Assembly: GCA_030278955.1 (NCBI GenBank)
Contig: JAOANR010000009.1
Location: 35,255,504-35,319,503 of the forward strand
DNA from: Hygrophila difformis
Taxonomy: Eukaryota > Streptophyta > Magnoliopsida > Lamiales > Acanthaceae
Length of the DNA stretch: 64,000 nucleotides
Direction: 5' to 3'
Both the position numbers and the translations under genes were made by a program. Below the pieces are notes generated by a model. It did no database searches. It saw only the letters and a list, made by a program, of their open reading frames with translations, and was not told the origin of the DNA. Within the stretch, counting starts at the first letter, position 1. Each line of letters begins with the position of its first letter. Below, piece after piece: positions 10,501 through 21,115 of the stretch.

Positions 10501-12437
10501 TGTGACAGAAGAGACAGGGAGAAAATAATGAAGATTGGACAAGATTCAGATGAAACACAATTAAACTTCCATTTTAATACACAGATCTTCGGTTAGGGTA
10601 ATTCATCAGTTAGCTAACTCTCATGCTTTCTGCACTATGTTCTCTTTAACAGACAGGTACTTACAGTGAGAATTTACATGCTCTTAGGACCTCAATTTCT
10701 AAGATACCACAGATTAATAACTCCCCTTTGCAATGCCTTGCAAGAGTATGTTAATCATCTGTGGTGGACAAGCAACACCTAACATATCATTAGTTGATAT
10801 GCCAAGTACTCCTATCGTCCCCCTTGTCACACCCAAAATCCAAATCTAACCCCGAACTAATCCACAACTCTTAAACCTTACAACCGGCAGACACATCTCC
10901 AGTTCTTCTGAGTGATCTCTATGAAAGCATTTTAAAGAAAGCGGTAAAGAAAGCAGTAAAAAAGCATTTAAAAACCTATCGCTCGGAAGTCTTAAAAGAT
11001 ATTCACGATCCATTAGTATAAAAGAGCCCCTGGTCTTGGTGACCAGATGTAGATTTAGAACTTCCCAAATATCAATAAGCTACTGGGCTTATAACATTTG
11101 GTTAGTTATGAGATACAGACATGAGTGGAACAGACCTATGAAGGTTTATTCCGAATGTATTCACTCAAGACTCAATTTTAGGCTTTGGTGAGAGAAGATA
11201 GTAGTTGAAAGAATACTCAACCCTACCTTAGAAATTAACCAAGGCCTATATGTTGTTCCTCTAATACTGATTATCACATCTTATCCGAATCCAAGTGAAC
11301 ACTGATTCGATGCAACATTTAATAAAAGATTTCCAACACATAGCAATTTTGAGAAGCAAATGGATACTTGAAAATCATTCCCTAAACAGGTACTAAACTC
11401 TCAATTAAAACACAGATCCTTTCAGTCTAGCTGAGACCTAATCGCTGACTCTGCTTCTAAGTTCTCAAAATCAACCCCCAGTAGGATATGAATTAGTCAT
11501 AACTGTGAAATTATCCCTTACTCAGATCCGGATTTTATGAAGTGGTTTTTGTGGAAATTATTGTGCAGCATCTGATTTAAATCAAGACTTCTATGTCCAA
11601 GGAGAAGGATCTCCAAAATATTATAAACCACAATATCTACATAATAATATCATGCATACATGTATATGAGAAGCAAAATAAAATACCCCAAAATATATGG
11701 TGGGGTTAGACAGAAGTCGATACACAAAGATGGATTAGCCTGAGATAAGAAGAATTTGGCTAAAGAGAATGCCAGAAATAATTGGGTTTACCCGGGCGGC
11801 AAACATCTGCTATCCGAGTCCCAAGTATTCCAGATGGAATGATTTTTAGACAGAAGAATGCCTTGAATGACAGTTGCCGCCGTCATCTTAGACTTCACTA
11901 TCTATGAATCTGGATGAAAACCCACATGTTCTATTACTATAGTAATTATCAGGTGACATTGGCATATATCATCTATTATTACTACAATTCTAGATTCAGG
12001 TTTTGAAATTAAGATAAACTGAAGAAAACTGTATCTGATTAGGAGTTGGCTGAGTGACTAATCGTGATCCCCGTGAAGGGACCTTTTCGCCATAGCTTCC
12101 ACCAACAACTAATCAGACCATGCAAAATAACGAGCAATAATTAATACACAGAAGACGAGCTAATCGTGATCCCGGTGAAGGGACCTTTTCGCCAACATTG
12201 ATCTGTGGTATTTCTTATTACTCATTCATACACACGATGAAAGGGAAAATAAACAAAGTTAAGAAAATGTTTTTGATATTGTGTGAGTGTTAACCACACA
12301 ATAATTGAGACATGCATGGTTTCAGATGTGTAATGGATAAAGTTAGATGTGATGGGCCTAGACCCAATACACCCATGCAACTTACACAACTCTTGAAATG
12401 AAATATTTTTGGGGTTTCAAAAATAGAAGGAACAAAG

Positions 12438-13000
12438 CAATTCGGTCTATTGGGCAACCTACAAAAGAGACCGAATTGAGGATGCATGAAGCATGAAGTA
12501 ACGCCATACCCAATTAATCCTTGCAAAGTCATGATGCATCCTTTAATTCGAATTGTCAAGCAATTCGGTCTAAACCGAATTGGACAATTCGAATTGAGGA
12601 AGTCATTCCTTTACTCAAATTTGGCTAAGGCATTTATCCCAAAATGAGGGTGATTTTCGAATTGCCAAGTCAATTCGGTTTAGACCGAATTGGCAATTCA
12701 AATTGGTAGAAACAATAAAACAAACTAAGTCATGAGGAGATGGAATGCATACAATGTGGTTTCCAACGCCAATTCGGTCTGGCTGAGTAATTCGTTCTAA
12801 ACCGAATTACGAATTGCTTAGAGAATCCACATGAAAACAACACTTTTTGTTATGCAATTCGGTCTTCATGGGCAATTCGGTGTATGAATTTTAGATGAAG
12901 CATATGAATTTTAGATGAAGCATTCAACAAATATTTTTGCCATGCAATTCTATTCTCATGGGCAATTCGGTCTAGACCGAACTACCTCAAATTGAATTGC
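12438..13000. repeat. Palindrome cluster in the transcribed part of the B 3' LTR (GGTCT dialect)
   Basis: Six units spaced about 85-120 bp apart. Each typically has a central 22-bp palindrome made of CAATTCGGTCT and its inverse, flanked by one outer half-site on each side pointing inward. Examples are centred near 12571 and 12685. Degenerate centres such as TTCTAAACC near 12800 keep the same layout. On the minus strand this cluster lies about 0.9-1.4 kb downstream of the LTR TATA box. Confidence 0.9.
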
Positions 13001-13858
13001 ATGTCTTTCTCTCATAAGTGTGGGTTTGGTTTGCATTGTGTGGTTTATGATGGCTAAGATTTACCAAATCCCTCATTTCACATCAATGTCACTTCACAGC
13101 CACACTAATGAGTGTTTTTAAAGAAAATAGACCTAGGTTATGTGGCTAACAGGCATTGGCTTGAAACAAACCTTAAAACTACAAACAAGCAATCAAAGAT
13201 CAAGAGCTTGAATATCTACTGAATAAATAAGAACACATGCTTACAAACAAGAACACCTACATTATCTAAGGCAACAATAAGCTAATAAAAGAAACTAAAA
13301 CAGCAACTGGAAGGCATGGAAATAAATCTAACAAGCCTAAGATTTTCTAAAACCTAAGAGCACTTATTTGAATCTCTAAGGTGTAAAGTCAAGCCAAAAA
13401 CCCACTAGCATACATTTATTTAGAATGCAAGTCAACTAGGGCATAATAAATATAACCTAGTTTAAACAAACAAACATTCTACCATTTATTGCTAAAGAAA
13501 ACATTAAATAAGTGCCAAACACTTGAAATGAAAACCCATTTCTGGATTCTTTCTTGTATTGACACTTGAAAGCAGTAAATAACCTTAAAACCATTCATTA
13601 GCTTGAAGGTAGGGTTCATTCTAAGTACAAAGCATTTAAAGTTTATGGAAATGGCTACACTAAGGGTGGTAACAGCTTCTATGAAAAACAAACTGAGCTT
13701 GAAAGCAATAAATCTACCATACTAGCATGAAAATAAACTAACTAAACTACACTACCTACCTAACCATTAAGTGGTGAAGAACCTTCTGCTCCTTCTTTTT
13801 GTCTCCCAGCAAACTGTCCAAGTGTGTTTTTTCATTTAATTTTGTTGGAGAAGGTCAG

Positions 13859-13866
13859 CTTTTATA
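13859..13866 (-). promoter_or_regulatory. Candidate TATA box of the B 3' LTR
   Basis: TATAAAAG on the minus strand, between the two palindrome clusters. The same octamer lies at the same place in the right LTR of B (37632-37639) and in element E (55836-55843). Confidence 0.7.
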
Positions 13867-13931
13867 CTTCTTCTCAAAACCCTAGGCCCATCATGCATTT
13901 CTCACGTGCTTCACAGCTGCAATTCTGAATG

Positions 13932-14363
13932 TGATTCGGTCTCCTCATGTAATTCGGTTTAGATCGAATTGACGCAATTCGAATTGCATGAGGTCTTCCC
14001 TCTTGATCTTGAGCTGGAATGTGGTATTCATCCATCAATTCGGTCTATGGGTAGACCGAATTGGCCTTGTCGAATTGAAGATGGCTCCTGCTTGGCTTCT
14101 TTGCCGTGAGGCAATTCGATCTATGCAATCAATTCGGCCTAGACCGAATTGCATAGATCGAACTTCTTCTTTTCCTTTCTGCTCAGGGTCTTCTTCTTTC
14201 CAAAGTGCAATTCGGTCTAGGGGTCAACTCGGTTTAGACCGAATTGCCACAGACTGAATTGGTTACTCTTTCCTTCTTCAACACTTCTCTTTTTCTTCTT
14301 CTCTTCAGCAATTCGGTCTAATGAGCAATTCGGTTTAGGTCGAATTGCGTATAGACCGAATTG
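13932..14363. repeat. Palindrome cluster upstream of the TATA box in the B 3' LTR (U3)
   Basis: Five units of the CAATTCGGTCT family at about 13935, 14037, 14112, 14209 and 14311. The unit at 14112 is a long nested palindrome: outer arms CAATTCGATCTATGCAA and its inverse around an inner 22-bp palindrome. The cluster starts about 70 bp upstream of the TATA box, a position suited to a promoter-control region. Confidence 0.9.
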
Positions 14364-14697
14364 ATCTTCAACACTTAACCAAAATTTCAGATTGTGGGAT
14401 TTTCATTCTTTTTCCCATCTTTTTGATTTTTGTGGGCTATGTTATTCTTTTGCCCATCTTTTCATTCCTTTTTCTTTTCTTTTTCCTTTTTTCATGTTTT
14501 TGGATTTTTCTAACACAAATGCAATTAAAATTGCATGTTTTGTGTCTTTCATTACCAGCTTAATATTTTTACAAACTTGCATCAATCTGTCGAATTCAAC
14601 TGCTTTCTTATTAAAATAAGATGGGAATACGATCAAAATGTCTGTCTCAGACACGGAAATGGATTGGAAATAATGGACAATTTTGGCCATTATCAAC

Positions 14698-14711
14698 ATC
14701 CTCACATTTAA
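14698..14711 (-). other. Polypurine-like tract at the 3' LTR of element B
   Basis: AAATGTGAGGATGT directly precedes the LTR start TGATAATGG on the minus strand. The same bases sit at the matching point of element E (56536-56549). The identical word occurs twice more inside B (near 17245 and 19800). Confidence 0.7.
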
Positions 14712-16427
14712 TACTGATCGTCCCCGAGCAGTCAGAGTCAGTGCTCCTAAGAGCATGGACTTTGCATATTCAATCCATTTGCGTGGCTTCAGAAATTTCA
14801 TTATTGTTATATTGGGATAATACAATCAAAATTACAAGTATTAAACTCTCTTGATTGCAGTGTTTAATGGAATGATACTTCTCACTTGGATAGGTATACA
14901 AATCAATCATTATTATTAATTTTTCTTGAATATATGTATAGAAAATTTTCCTTGGTTGAATTCTTGAATTCAAGTATGACATGATCATTAATCAATCGAA
15001 GTAGAGCCTCACTTATAGTAGAATCGGAAATTTCACTCACTTTCAATGTTGGCTTTTAAGCAATACGCTCATAATCAAATTCAAATAAGTTCTCCCATAA
15101 GCTTGCAATTAGACCAACTCGCCACCTACTCATTTCCTCAAATCGAGATCCCGAGGTCTTATTCAAGGTTATAACTGGGCATACAGTTGTAACATTGGTA
15201 AGGAAGGGAATTATTAGGCTAAAAAGTGACATGAATCCATTCCATTATAACTTGACATGTTTTTACTTGAAATCTATGATCATCAATTTTTCTTTTGTTT
15301 TTTTTCTATTGCATGACTTTAGACTTTGTCTAATTTGCTTTGTCAATTGCAATTTATTTCTATTGAATGAATCTCAACACACACATTTTTCTTTTTTTGG
15401 TCGGTTTTAAGAGTACCGATTGATACTCTTGATGATCATAAACTATGATGCCTTGATGGAATTGATTCGTGTACACTTGGGTTTGATTTTCTTGGTCTTT
15501 TTATAAGGTTGGGGATAATATAGTGGCTTCAAAGAAAAATTAGGCTTAAAGGCTCAACTTGGTTAATCCTAAAGGGAAAATATTTTTGGGTTTGGAATTC
15601 AAAAGAAGGCCAAAATTTTGGGTTTTTCTAAGTGCCTCGATCATATGCTCGATTTCGGCAATATGGCATGGTTTTGAATCGGTCCAAATTGCAAGTTCTA
15701 GTGTCCTTTAATCGAATTGATTTTCACACAACAAAGAAATATTGAGTAAAAATGACTCGGCTCAGATCTCACGTGGACGGTTTGATCATGTCACACCCTT
15801 ATTCTTAAACTCAGCATTTGAAAAATTCTTGCAAATTATTCAATCAAATTCTCAACATGAAAATTTTGTTTTTCTTCCAAGTGATCATATCAATGGATTT
15901 TTATAGCTCAAAACCTCAAGACTTTATATCATGCATATTTTTAATTATTTTATCCCAATTTAATAGTTTGAAAATCTCATCCTTGGCCTAAATTCAACAT
16001 GTGAATTTAGGTGACAGATTTTATGCTCGTTTTATGCTGGTTATTTAATTGAAAGCAGTAAAAAGACACTGTGAACATGCAAGCATGTCACAGCTTTATT
16101 TTTGGCGTGACAGTCGCTTATTCATCTTGGACTATCACACATCTTTTTCAAAAATATTTTTTTGAGAATTCAAGACGAAATTCTCTTTTGAAAAGCAGTA
16201 AATACTGGCTTCCAGAATACATCTCGGACCATAACAATTAGCAGTTCCAAGGTTCGTTATACAACACACGACCTTAATCACTGTACTTACACCAATACAT
16301 TAATTACAGGAGATGCTATACACTTGAGTAAAGTTAGCATTAAAAAGCAGTCAAAAGATCTCTTAAATCCAGCTCCAGTCAAAAGTGAATCTTTACAGAT
16401 TCAGTCCACCTTCAGCATCCTTCTCCT
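14712..16427 (-). other. 3' non-coding region of element B
   Basis: This 1.7-kb stretch between the extra gene and the 3' LTR aligns well with 56550-58150 of element E. It contains no convincing coding frame on either strand. It includes repeated GAAAGCAGTAAA words (near 16052 and 16190), also present in E. It probably forms the 3' UTR of both the genomic RNA and the extra gene's mRNA. Confidence 0.7.
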
Positions 16428-17106
16428 CTAACCCTGAAAGAAGATCCTGCTCCAGTGGACGAAATTGGTCAGGCTGCAGGGCACGCAGTAATCACCCTCG
16501 TCTGCTTCGCCATCCTCCAGCACTCTCGAGCAGTAAACTCTGGGTCCCTGGGTGCCAAACAGGTCGGGGGTCTCCAGGCTATCAGCCAGCCATGCAAAGA
16601 CATTGGTCCCCACATATGTCATGACTGATTTATCAGTCACTATCCTGTTTATCATTGCCACCCCCTGTTGGACCTGTTCATTGTCCACCTTGCTGAGCAG
16701 CATGTACCCCCTGACAAAGATTGAGGCTTTATGGTTGTCCTCAATCCCTTCCTTCAGTAGTTCGCAGGCTTGACCCTCGTCTCCCGCTCCAAATGCTTGC
16801 AGCGCCGGTATGAGCTGGAGGTTGAAGTTTCCAGCCTCCTCACACTTTAGCAGGAGTGCCTCTTTCTGCTCTTCGACTCCCTGCTGCCACATCTTCACGA
16901 TGGTGGTCTCCAGCTCGCATCTTTTGTAGACAATAGGGAGATCTGCCGCATCCCTGAGTTTCTTGCATGCCTCCCGAATAGTGAACACCTTTTTAATGTC
17001 GTCCTCTCCGATGCGAGAGAGGATCTCCCCTAAGAGTTCCACTGGAAGGTCCAGCAGCTCAGTTCTTCCGTCCTGATCTTGATTCGGGTCTGCGGGAATG
17101 ATGCCT
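16428..17106 (-). CDS. F-box protein (At2g35280-like family) as second exon of the extra gene in element B
   Basis: F-box proteins of this family are substrate receptors of SCF ubiquitin ligases. The exon starts after a good acceptor (TTTCCAG, 17107-17113), encoding GIIPADPNQDQDGRTELLDL, then the F-box LPVELLGEILSRIGEDDIKK to CKKLRDAADLPIVYKR. Next come the aligned helical repeats typical of this plant family (LLLKCEEAGNFNLQLIP, ACELLKEGIEDNHKASIFV) and a C-terminal Cys-containing segment (YCVPCSLTNFVHW). It stays open for 226 codons. The frame also runs upstream into the intron to 17234. The phase fits the donor of exon 1 at 18627. The F-box has no counterpart in element E, where the same gene carries another second exon. 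It is most likely a captured host gene. Function in the element is unknown. Confidence 0.75.
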
Positions 17107-18626
17107 CTGGAAAGACATGAAGTAGTAAACAAGTCTGATACCAGTAGTCTTACTCCTTCAGCTAGTTCTAAACATAGGTCGCTGAATGAGAGAGTTGGAA
17201 CTATTTTTAGCAAATTTTTGATAAACATATTCAAGTTAGAAAATCAACATCCTCACATTTTGAGCTAAGCTCTAAATGTGAGTTAGTTGGTTTTTTTACT
17301 TGAATTTATTAAATAAAAAGACATAGAGTTGAATTTTTACATCCAACCCTCGTGCAACAGAATAAAGATAGATGAGAGAGGAAGTAAGGATCTGGAACCC
17401 TTACAAATTTTTCTTAGACTAAAAAATAGTCTAAAATGTTTTGGGGTGGTCAAAGGATCAAAAAGTAAAACTTCATAGGCTATTAAGCCTATGAAAGAGA
17501 TTTTGGATTTTCATCACTTAAAAAGTGATTTAAATCATGTGAAATAGGTAGCAAGATGATTAATGGTGATGAACAAATGCACATGACAAATTATGCAATC
17601 ACTAGCATGTAGTAATGAATCATGGAGAATAAAAACAAATTAAACATGCACAACCACGAAAAGAGCATTTTTGGATTTTTATGAGAAGTGTTGACTTGTT
17701 TATTAAAAAAAAATTTGGGGTGTGAGTGGTCCCCCATTTGGATTCTGTTTTGGGAAATGGGTGTTAAAGAATGAAACAAGATGTTCCATTTGAATATTCC
17801 CCATTTAGCCCAAAATAAAATAAGCACAGGTCAAACACTTTTAAAAGAAAGGAACATTCTACCACTTTTTGTCTTTTTAGACATAAATGACATGCCAAAA
17901 GTGTTGGAAAAATTTTGGCATGGTTTCGTCTATAACACCATGTTTCCCGTATGTGCAAACATCAACTTTCGAGTTGAGTTATCAATTTTCGAGTTGAGTT
18001 TGCAATTTGTGGTTAACAGGTACCCGACAAAAGCATTTATTGACAAACTATACATAACACAGTACATGCATAACTGAGAACAAACACAAACAACCCATTC
18101 ATACCATGATCATGCAAAAATTTAGCCCCAAACTCATGCTTCAAAAACATAGCTACGGCAGTGTCATCAACATGCATATCCAGTCAACATTATCACATAA
18201 CCAGTACAATAACACAGTGATTGTAAAGGAAAAACAAACCACTGTGTTTTCCAGTTTCACAGATTTCACAAAATAGATACAGACAGAACAATATCACATA
18301 GATAATCAAAATAACAACACAGTATACAAAGATAGGATTTTTATGGGTTTTGAACCCATATTTTTCAAAAATCAAACATCCCTACACCACAGAGACTCGA
18401 ACCGCAACAATGGCAGTATGAACAAAAAGCCCTAAACCCCTAAGTTCTACCTATCGCGTTCTATCTCATTTCCAACCACACCCAAACCATTCCGGCCACT
18501 TCCCGACCATCTCCCACTCGAAAACGATCAACATTCCCTTCCCCATTACCGATTTCGCAAAAACAATGAAAAACCAGCACTGGAATCGCGAAAATGGGAG
18601 TGCGAAATAAAAAACAGAGCACTTAC
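17107..18626 (-). other. Intron of the extra gene in element B
   Basis: GTAAGT at 18621-18626 and TTCCAG at 17107-17112 (minus strand) bound a 1.5-kb intron. It aligns along much of its length with 62479-63897 of E, including the CTCACATTT...AAATGTGAG hairpin at 17252-17282, the block around 17840-17960 and the donor. Shared intron with different downstream exons is the key to the cargo-swap interpretation. Confidence 0.7.
17252..17282. repeat. Hairpin CTCACATTT-GAGCT-A-AGCTC-AAATGTGAG
   Basis: A near-perfect inverted repeat with a 9-bp outer stem and a 5-bp inner stem inside the intron. An identical hairpin lies at 62551-62581 in E, and a related one (ACATTTAGAGT with its inverse) lies at 19812-19839 after pol. 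Each begins with the word ATCAACATCCTCACATTT found at the polypurine tract. Confidence 0.75.
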
Positions 18627-18664
18627 CCGACACTCCCAGTAGGATTAGATGAAGAAGATGCAAT
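18627..18664 (-). pseudogene. First exon of the extra gene in element B, start codon lost
   Basis: The 38 bases encode ASSSSNPTGSVG and end at a GTAAGT donor. They align with exon 1 of E (63898-63935), which begins ATGGCATCTTCG and encodes MASSSSNPSGSRG. In B the first codon reads ATT. The frame continues correctly into the F-box exon, so the splice phase is kept although the start is gone. Translation might use another start. Confidence 0.65.
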
Positions 18665-18790
18665 TTTTAAACACCTTGCGCGGAGTTGATCAAAGAAAAA
18701 CTCTGGCTCGAGCTCTGGTTTCGCGAGGGAGACGAAGTTCGCGAGAGGGGATACGGGGGAAAATATCGAAGTGTGAAAAGTGAAAGTGAG

Positions 18791-18834
18791 GGAAAAGAGG
18801 GGGAATAAGGAATATAAAGGGGTAGGGGGTTGGG
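18791..18834 (-). promoter_or_regulatory. Putative internal promoter of the extra gene in element B
   Basis: A TATA-like TTTATAT (18812-18818, minus strand) lies about 150 bp upstream of exon 1 and just downstream of a dense palindrome cluster. The sequence between it and exon 1 is pyrimidine-rich on the sense strand, like a plant 5' UTR. The arrangement repeats that of the LTR: palindromes, then TATA, then transcript. Confidence 0.45.
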
Positions 18835-19471
18835 TAATTCGGTCTATTGGAGACCGAACCATCAATTCGGTCTAGACCGAATTGATGGGGTCTCCAGGTG
18901 TTTGTGAGAGATTCGGTCTCTTAGGCCAATTCGGTCTAGACCGAATTGGCATAGAGACCGAATTGGAAGGGGAATCAAACACCCTTTGCTGCAATGCGAT
19001 CTTTTGAAGTCAATTCGGTCTAGACCGAATTTGGTCTAGAGACCGAATTACAGCAAGAAGACCGAATCTGGTTTACTTAGGAAAATTACTGAGGGATGCT
19101 TTTGTGAGGCAATTCGGTCTATATGGGTAATTCGGTCTAGACCGAATTGCCTTATAGATCGAATTGCTCACTTGCATAAATAAAACTAAGGAATCACAAA
19201 TGCCTTTTTTAGATCAATTCGATCTATTGAAAATCAATTCGGTCTAGACCGAATCACCATAGATCGAATTGCTACTTGGCCGAATTTTACCCAAGGGTGG
19301 AGGATGTGTCTTGGGGAGTCAATTTGGTCTCTTAGGCCAATTCGGTCTGGACCGAATTTGCTTGGAGATCGAATTGACTAAAAGAAAATTTTCCCAGTCA
19401 TTCCTCCAATGCGATCTGTCTCAAACAATTCGATGTAGACCGAATTGGTTTGAGATACAAAAATAGATCGC
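18835..19471. repeat. Palindrome cluster upstream of the internal promoter of element B (GGTCT dialect)
   Basis: Seven units at about 18835, 18910, 19009, 19110, 19214, 19320 and 19410. Most have a central palindrome of CAATTCGGTCT plus its inverse with flanking half-sites; several outer arms pair over extra bases, such as CTATATGGG with CCTTATAG. These are the best preserved palindromes of the window. They share the dialect of the LTR clusters of the same element. Confidence 0.92.
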
Positions 19472-19919
19472 ATTCAACACTTAGAAAAATTTTGAAATTT
19501 TTCAAATTTCAAATTTTCTGAATTTATGGGTTTTCTTAAAAATTAACACACTGAAAGCATACATTAAAACTGAAATATTACTCTATTATAAGTTGCTTGC
19601 ATAAATTAGGTTGGATTAACACCATTATTTCATGGATTATTCCGGATTTTAAATTTCTCTAAATTCCGAAATTACTTTCCATTAAATTTGGTATTAATCC
19701 AACCGGGAACCTGGTTTTCAAAGCTTTATCCTTCTTTTCGTTGGTTCCATGAATTCCTGCAAGGCAAACATAAGAAAAATTATTAGATTTTCTTCAAATA
19801 TCAACATCCTCACATTTAGAGTCTTAGTACTCTAAATGTTTAGTTGATTTTTGGATACTTATCGTTCGAGACGAATAAATACATAATAAATAATTATATA
19901 GATATATAAATATAAATAT
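19472..19919 (-). other. Region between pol and the internal promoter of element B
   Basis: AT-rich, no coding frame. It holds the hairpin at 19812-19839 with a copy of the ATCAACATCCTCACATTT word. On the minus strand, TTGCCTTGCAG at about 19760 would suit a splice acceptor. I see no env-like frame directly after pol. Confidence 0.5.
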
Positions 19920-20960
19920 TTATTGAGCATAGGCCGGCTCTGATGTCATTTGAACTTCCTTTCCGGGGTCGAGCTGCCCGAGATACTCCTTCAACCTGTG
20001 TCCATTCACCACCAGCTCTCCTTTGTCAGTTCGAATCCTGACAGCTCCACTTTCAAACACGTGCACCACTTCGTATGGCCCTTCCCATCTGGATTTAAGC
20101 TTTCCGGGGAACAGCTTTAACCTAGAATTGAATAACAAGACATTTTGGCCAACATAGAAGTGTTTAGACTTTATGTGACGATCGTGTAACTTCTGGGTCC
20201 GCTCTTTGTAAATCCTTGAGCTTTCATAAGCTTGCGCACGTATTTCCTCAATTTCATTGAGGTCCAACTTGCGTTTACTCTGAGCAACTCGTGGGTCAAA
20301 ATTAAGCGTTTTTACGGCCCAGTAAGCCTTGTGCTCTAGTTCTACAGGCAAATGACAGGCTTTTCCAAAGATAAGCCTGTATGGGGACATCCCAATGGGA
20401 GTCTTGAATGCAGTGCGATATGCCCATAGAGCATCATTGAGTCTACGTGACCAGTCTTTGCGGGTTATCCCCACAGTGGCTTCGAGTATGTGTTTGATTT
20501 CGCGGTTAGATACCTCGACTTGGCCACTGGTTTGGGGATGATAAGGCGTGCCGATCTTATGGAAAATCCCATTTTTGCTCATGAGATTTGCAAAAACTTT
20601 GTTGACAAAGTGGTTTCCTCCGTCAGATATGATTGCCCTAGGTACACCAAATCTATTGAAAATGTTATTTTTCAAAAATTTGATGACTTGGTGACCATCG
20701 TTGGTTGGCAGCGCAACCGCCTCGACCCACTTGGACACGTAATCGACAGCTACCAAGATGTAGTGATTCCCATAAGATGTCGGAAATGGTCCCATGAAGT
20801 CAATACCCCATACATCGAAAATCTCAAGGATGAGAATTCCTTTTTGAGGCATTTCATCCCTCTTGGAGATATTCCCTAGTCTTTGGCATCTGTCGCAAGC
20901 CTTAACAAACGCCTTGCAATCCTCGTAAATGGTAGGCCAATAGAAACCACACTCGAGCAC
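19920..20960 (-). CDS. Integrase of element B
   Basis: It inserts element DNA into the host genome. The frame is open well beyond the displayed start, to about 21140, and that extension contains the histidines of the HHCC zinc-binding domain ([13 protein letters not shown]); CDRCQRLG at residues 22-29 supplies the cysteines. The catalytic DDE core follows with [21 protein letters not shown] and a glutamate in the [16 protein letters not shown] region. The C-terminal [16 protein letters not shown] is the GPY-type module. There is no chromodomain, as expected for Athila. A frame change near 21130-21150, beside an A run, separates it from RNase H, so the polyprotein is broken here. Confidence 0.9.
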   Translation of the reverse strand: MLECGFYWPTIYEDCKAFVKACDRCQRLGNISKRDEMPQKGILILEIFDVWGIDFMGPFPTSYGNHYILVAVDYVSKWVEAVALPTNDGHQVIKFLKNNIFNRFGVPRAIISDGGNHFVNKVFANLMSKNGIFHKIGTPYHPQTSGQVEVSNREIKHILEATVGITRKDWSRRLNDALWAYRTAFKTPIGMSPYRLIFGKACHLPVELEHKAYWAVKTLNFDPRVAQSKRKLDLNEIEEIRAQAYESSRIYKERTQKLHDRHIKSKHFYVGQNVLLFNSRLKLFPGKLKSRWEGPYEVVHVFESGAVRIRTDKGELVVNGHRLKEYLGQLDPGKEVQMTSEPAYAQ

Positions 20961-21115
20961 CTTGTGAGCTGTTCGAGTGGGGCCATGGTGACCTCCGTAT
21001 TCCGATTCATGACATTTTTTAGCGATTTGATAAGCCGCGTGCTCAGTTACACAACGTCTAATAATTAAATCTGCACAATGCTTAAAGAGATAAGGATCTT
21101 CCCAGAAGTAGTTAA

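Larger units (their letters stand above)
9727..14697 (-). repeat. 3' LTR of element B
   Basis: A 4,971-bp LTR, long for this clade. On the minus strand it starts TGATAATGGCC next to the polypurine-like tract and ends CTTGTCAAAAGTTTCA at 9727. It aligns with 26060-38458 once element D is removed, and at 11636-11640 it still contains the empty AAACC target site used by D. It holds a TATA box and two palindrome clusters described separately. ORFs inside it (9992-10339, 12290-12559, 13988-14257, 14345-14825) look non-coding. Confidence 0.9.

Noticed and set aside
14112..14165. Plant miRNA precursor
   Set aside because: The nested palindrome could fold, but the loop is itself palindromic and arms are short; no typical mature-star layout can be supported without small-RNA data.
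16428..17234. Env-like gene of Athila
   Set aside because: No signal peptide or membrane segment; the F-box and its helical repeats explain the sequence better.
18835..19471. CRISPR-like array of regularly spaced repeats
   Set aside because: Plant nuclear DNA with palindromes and half-sites of variable spacing, without uniform direct repeats or unique spacers of constant length.
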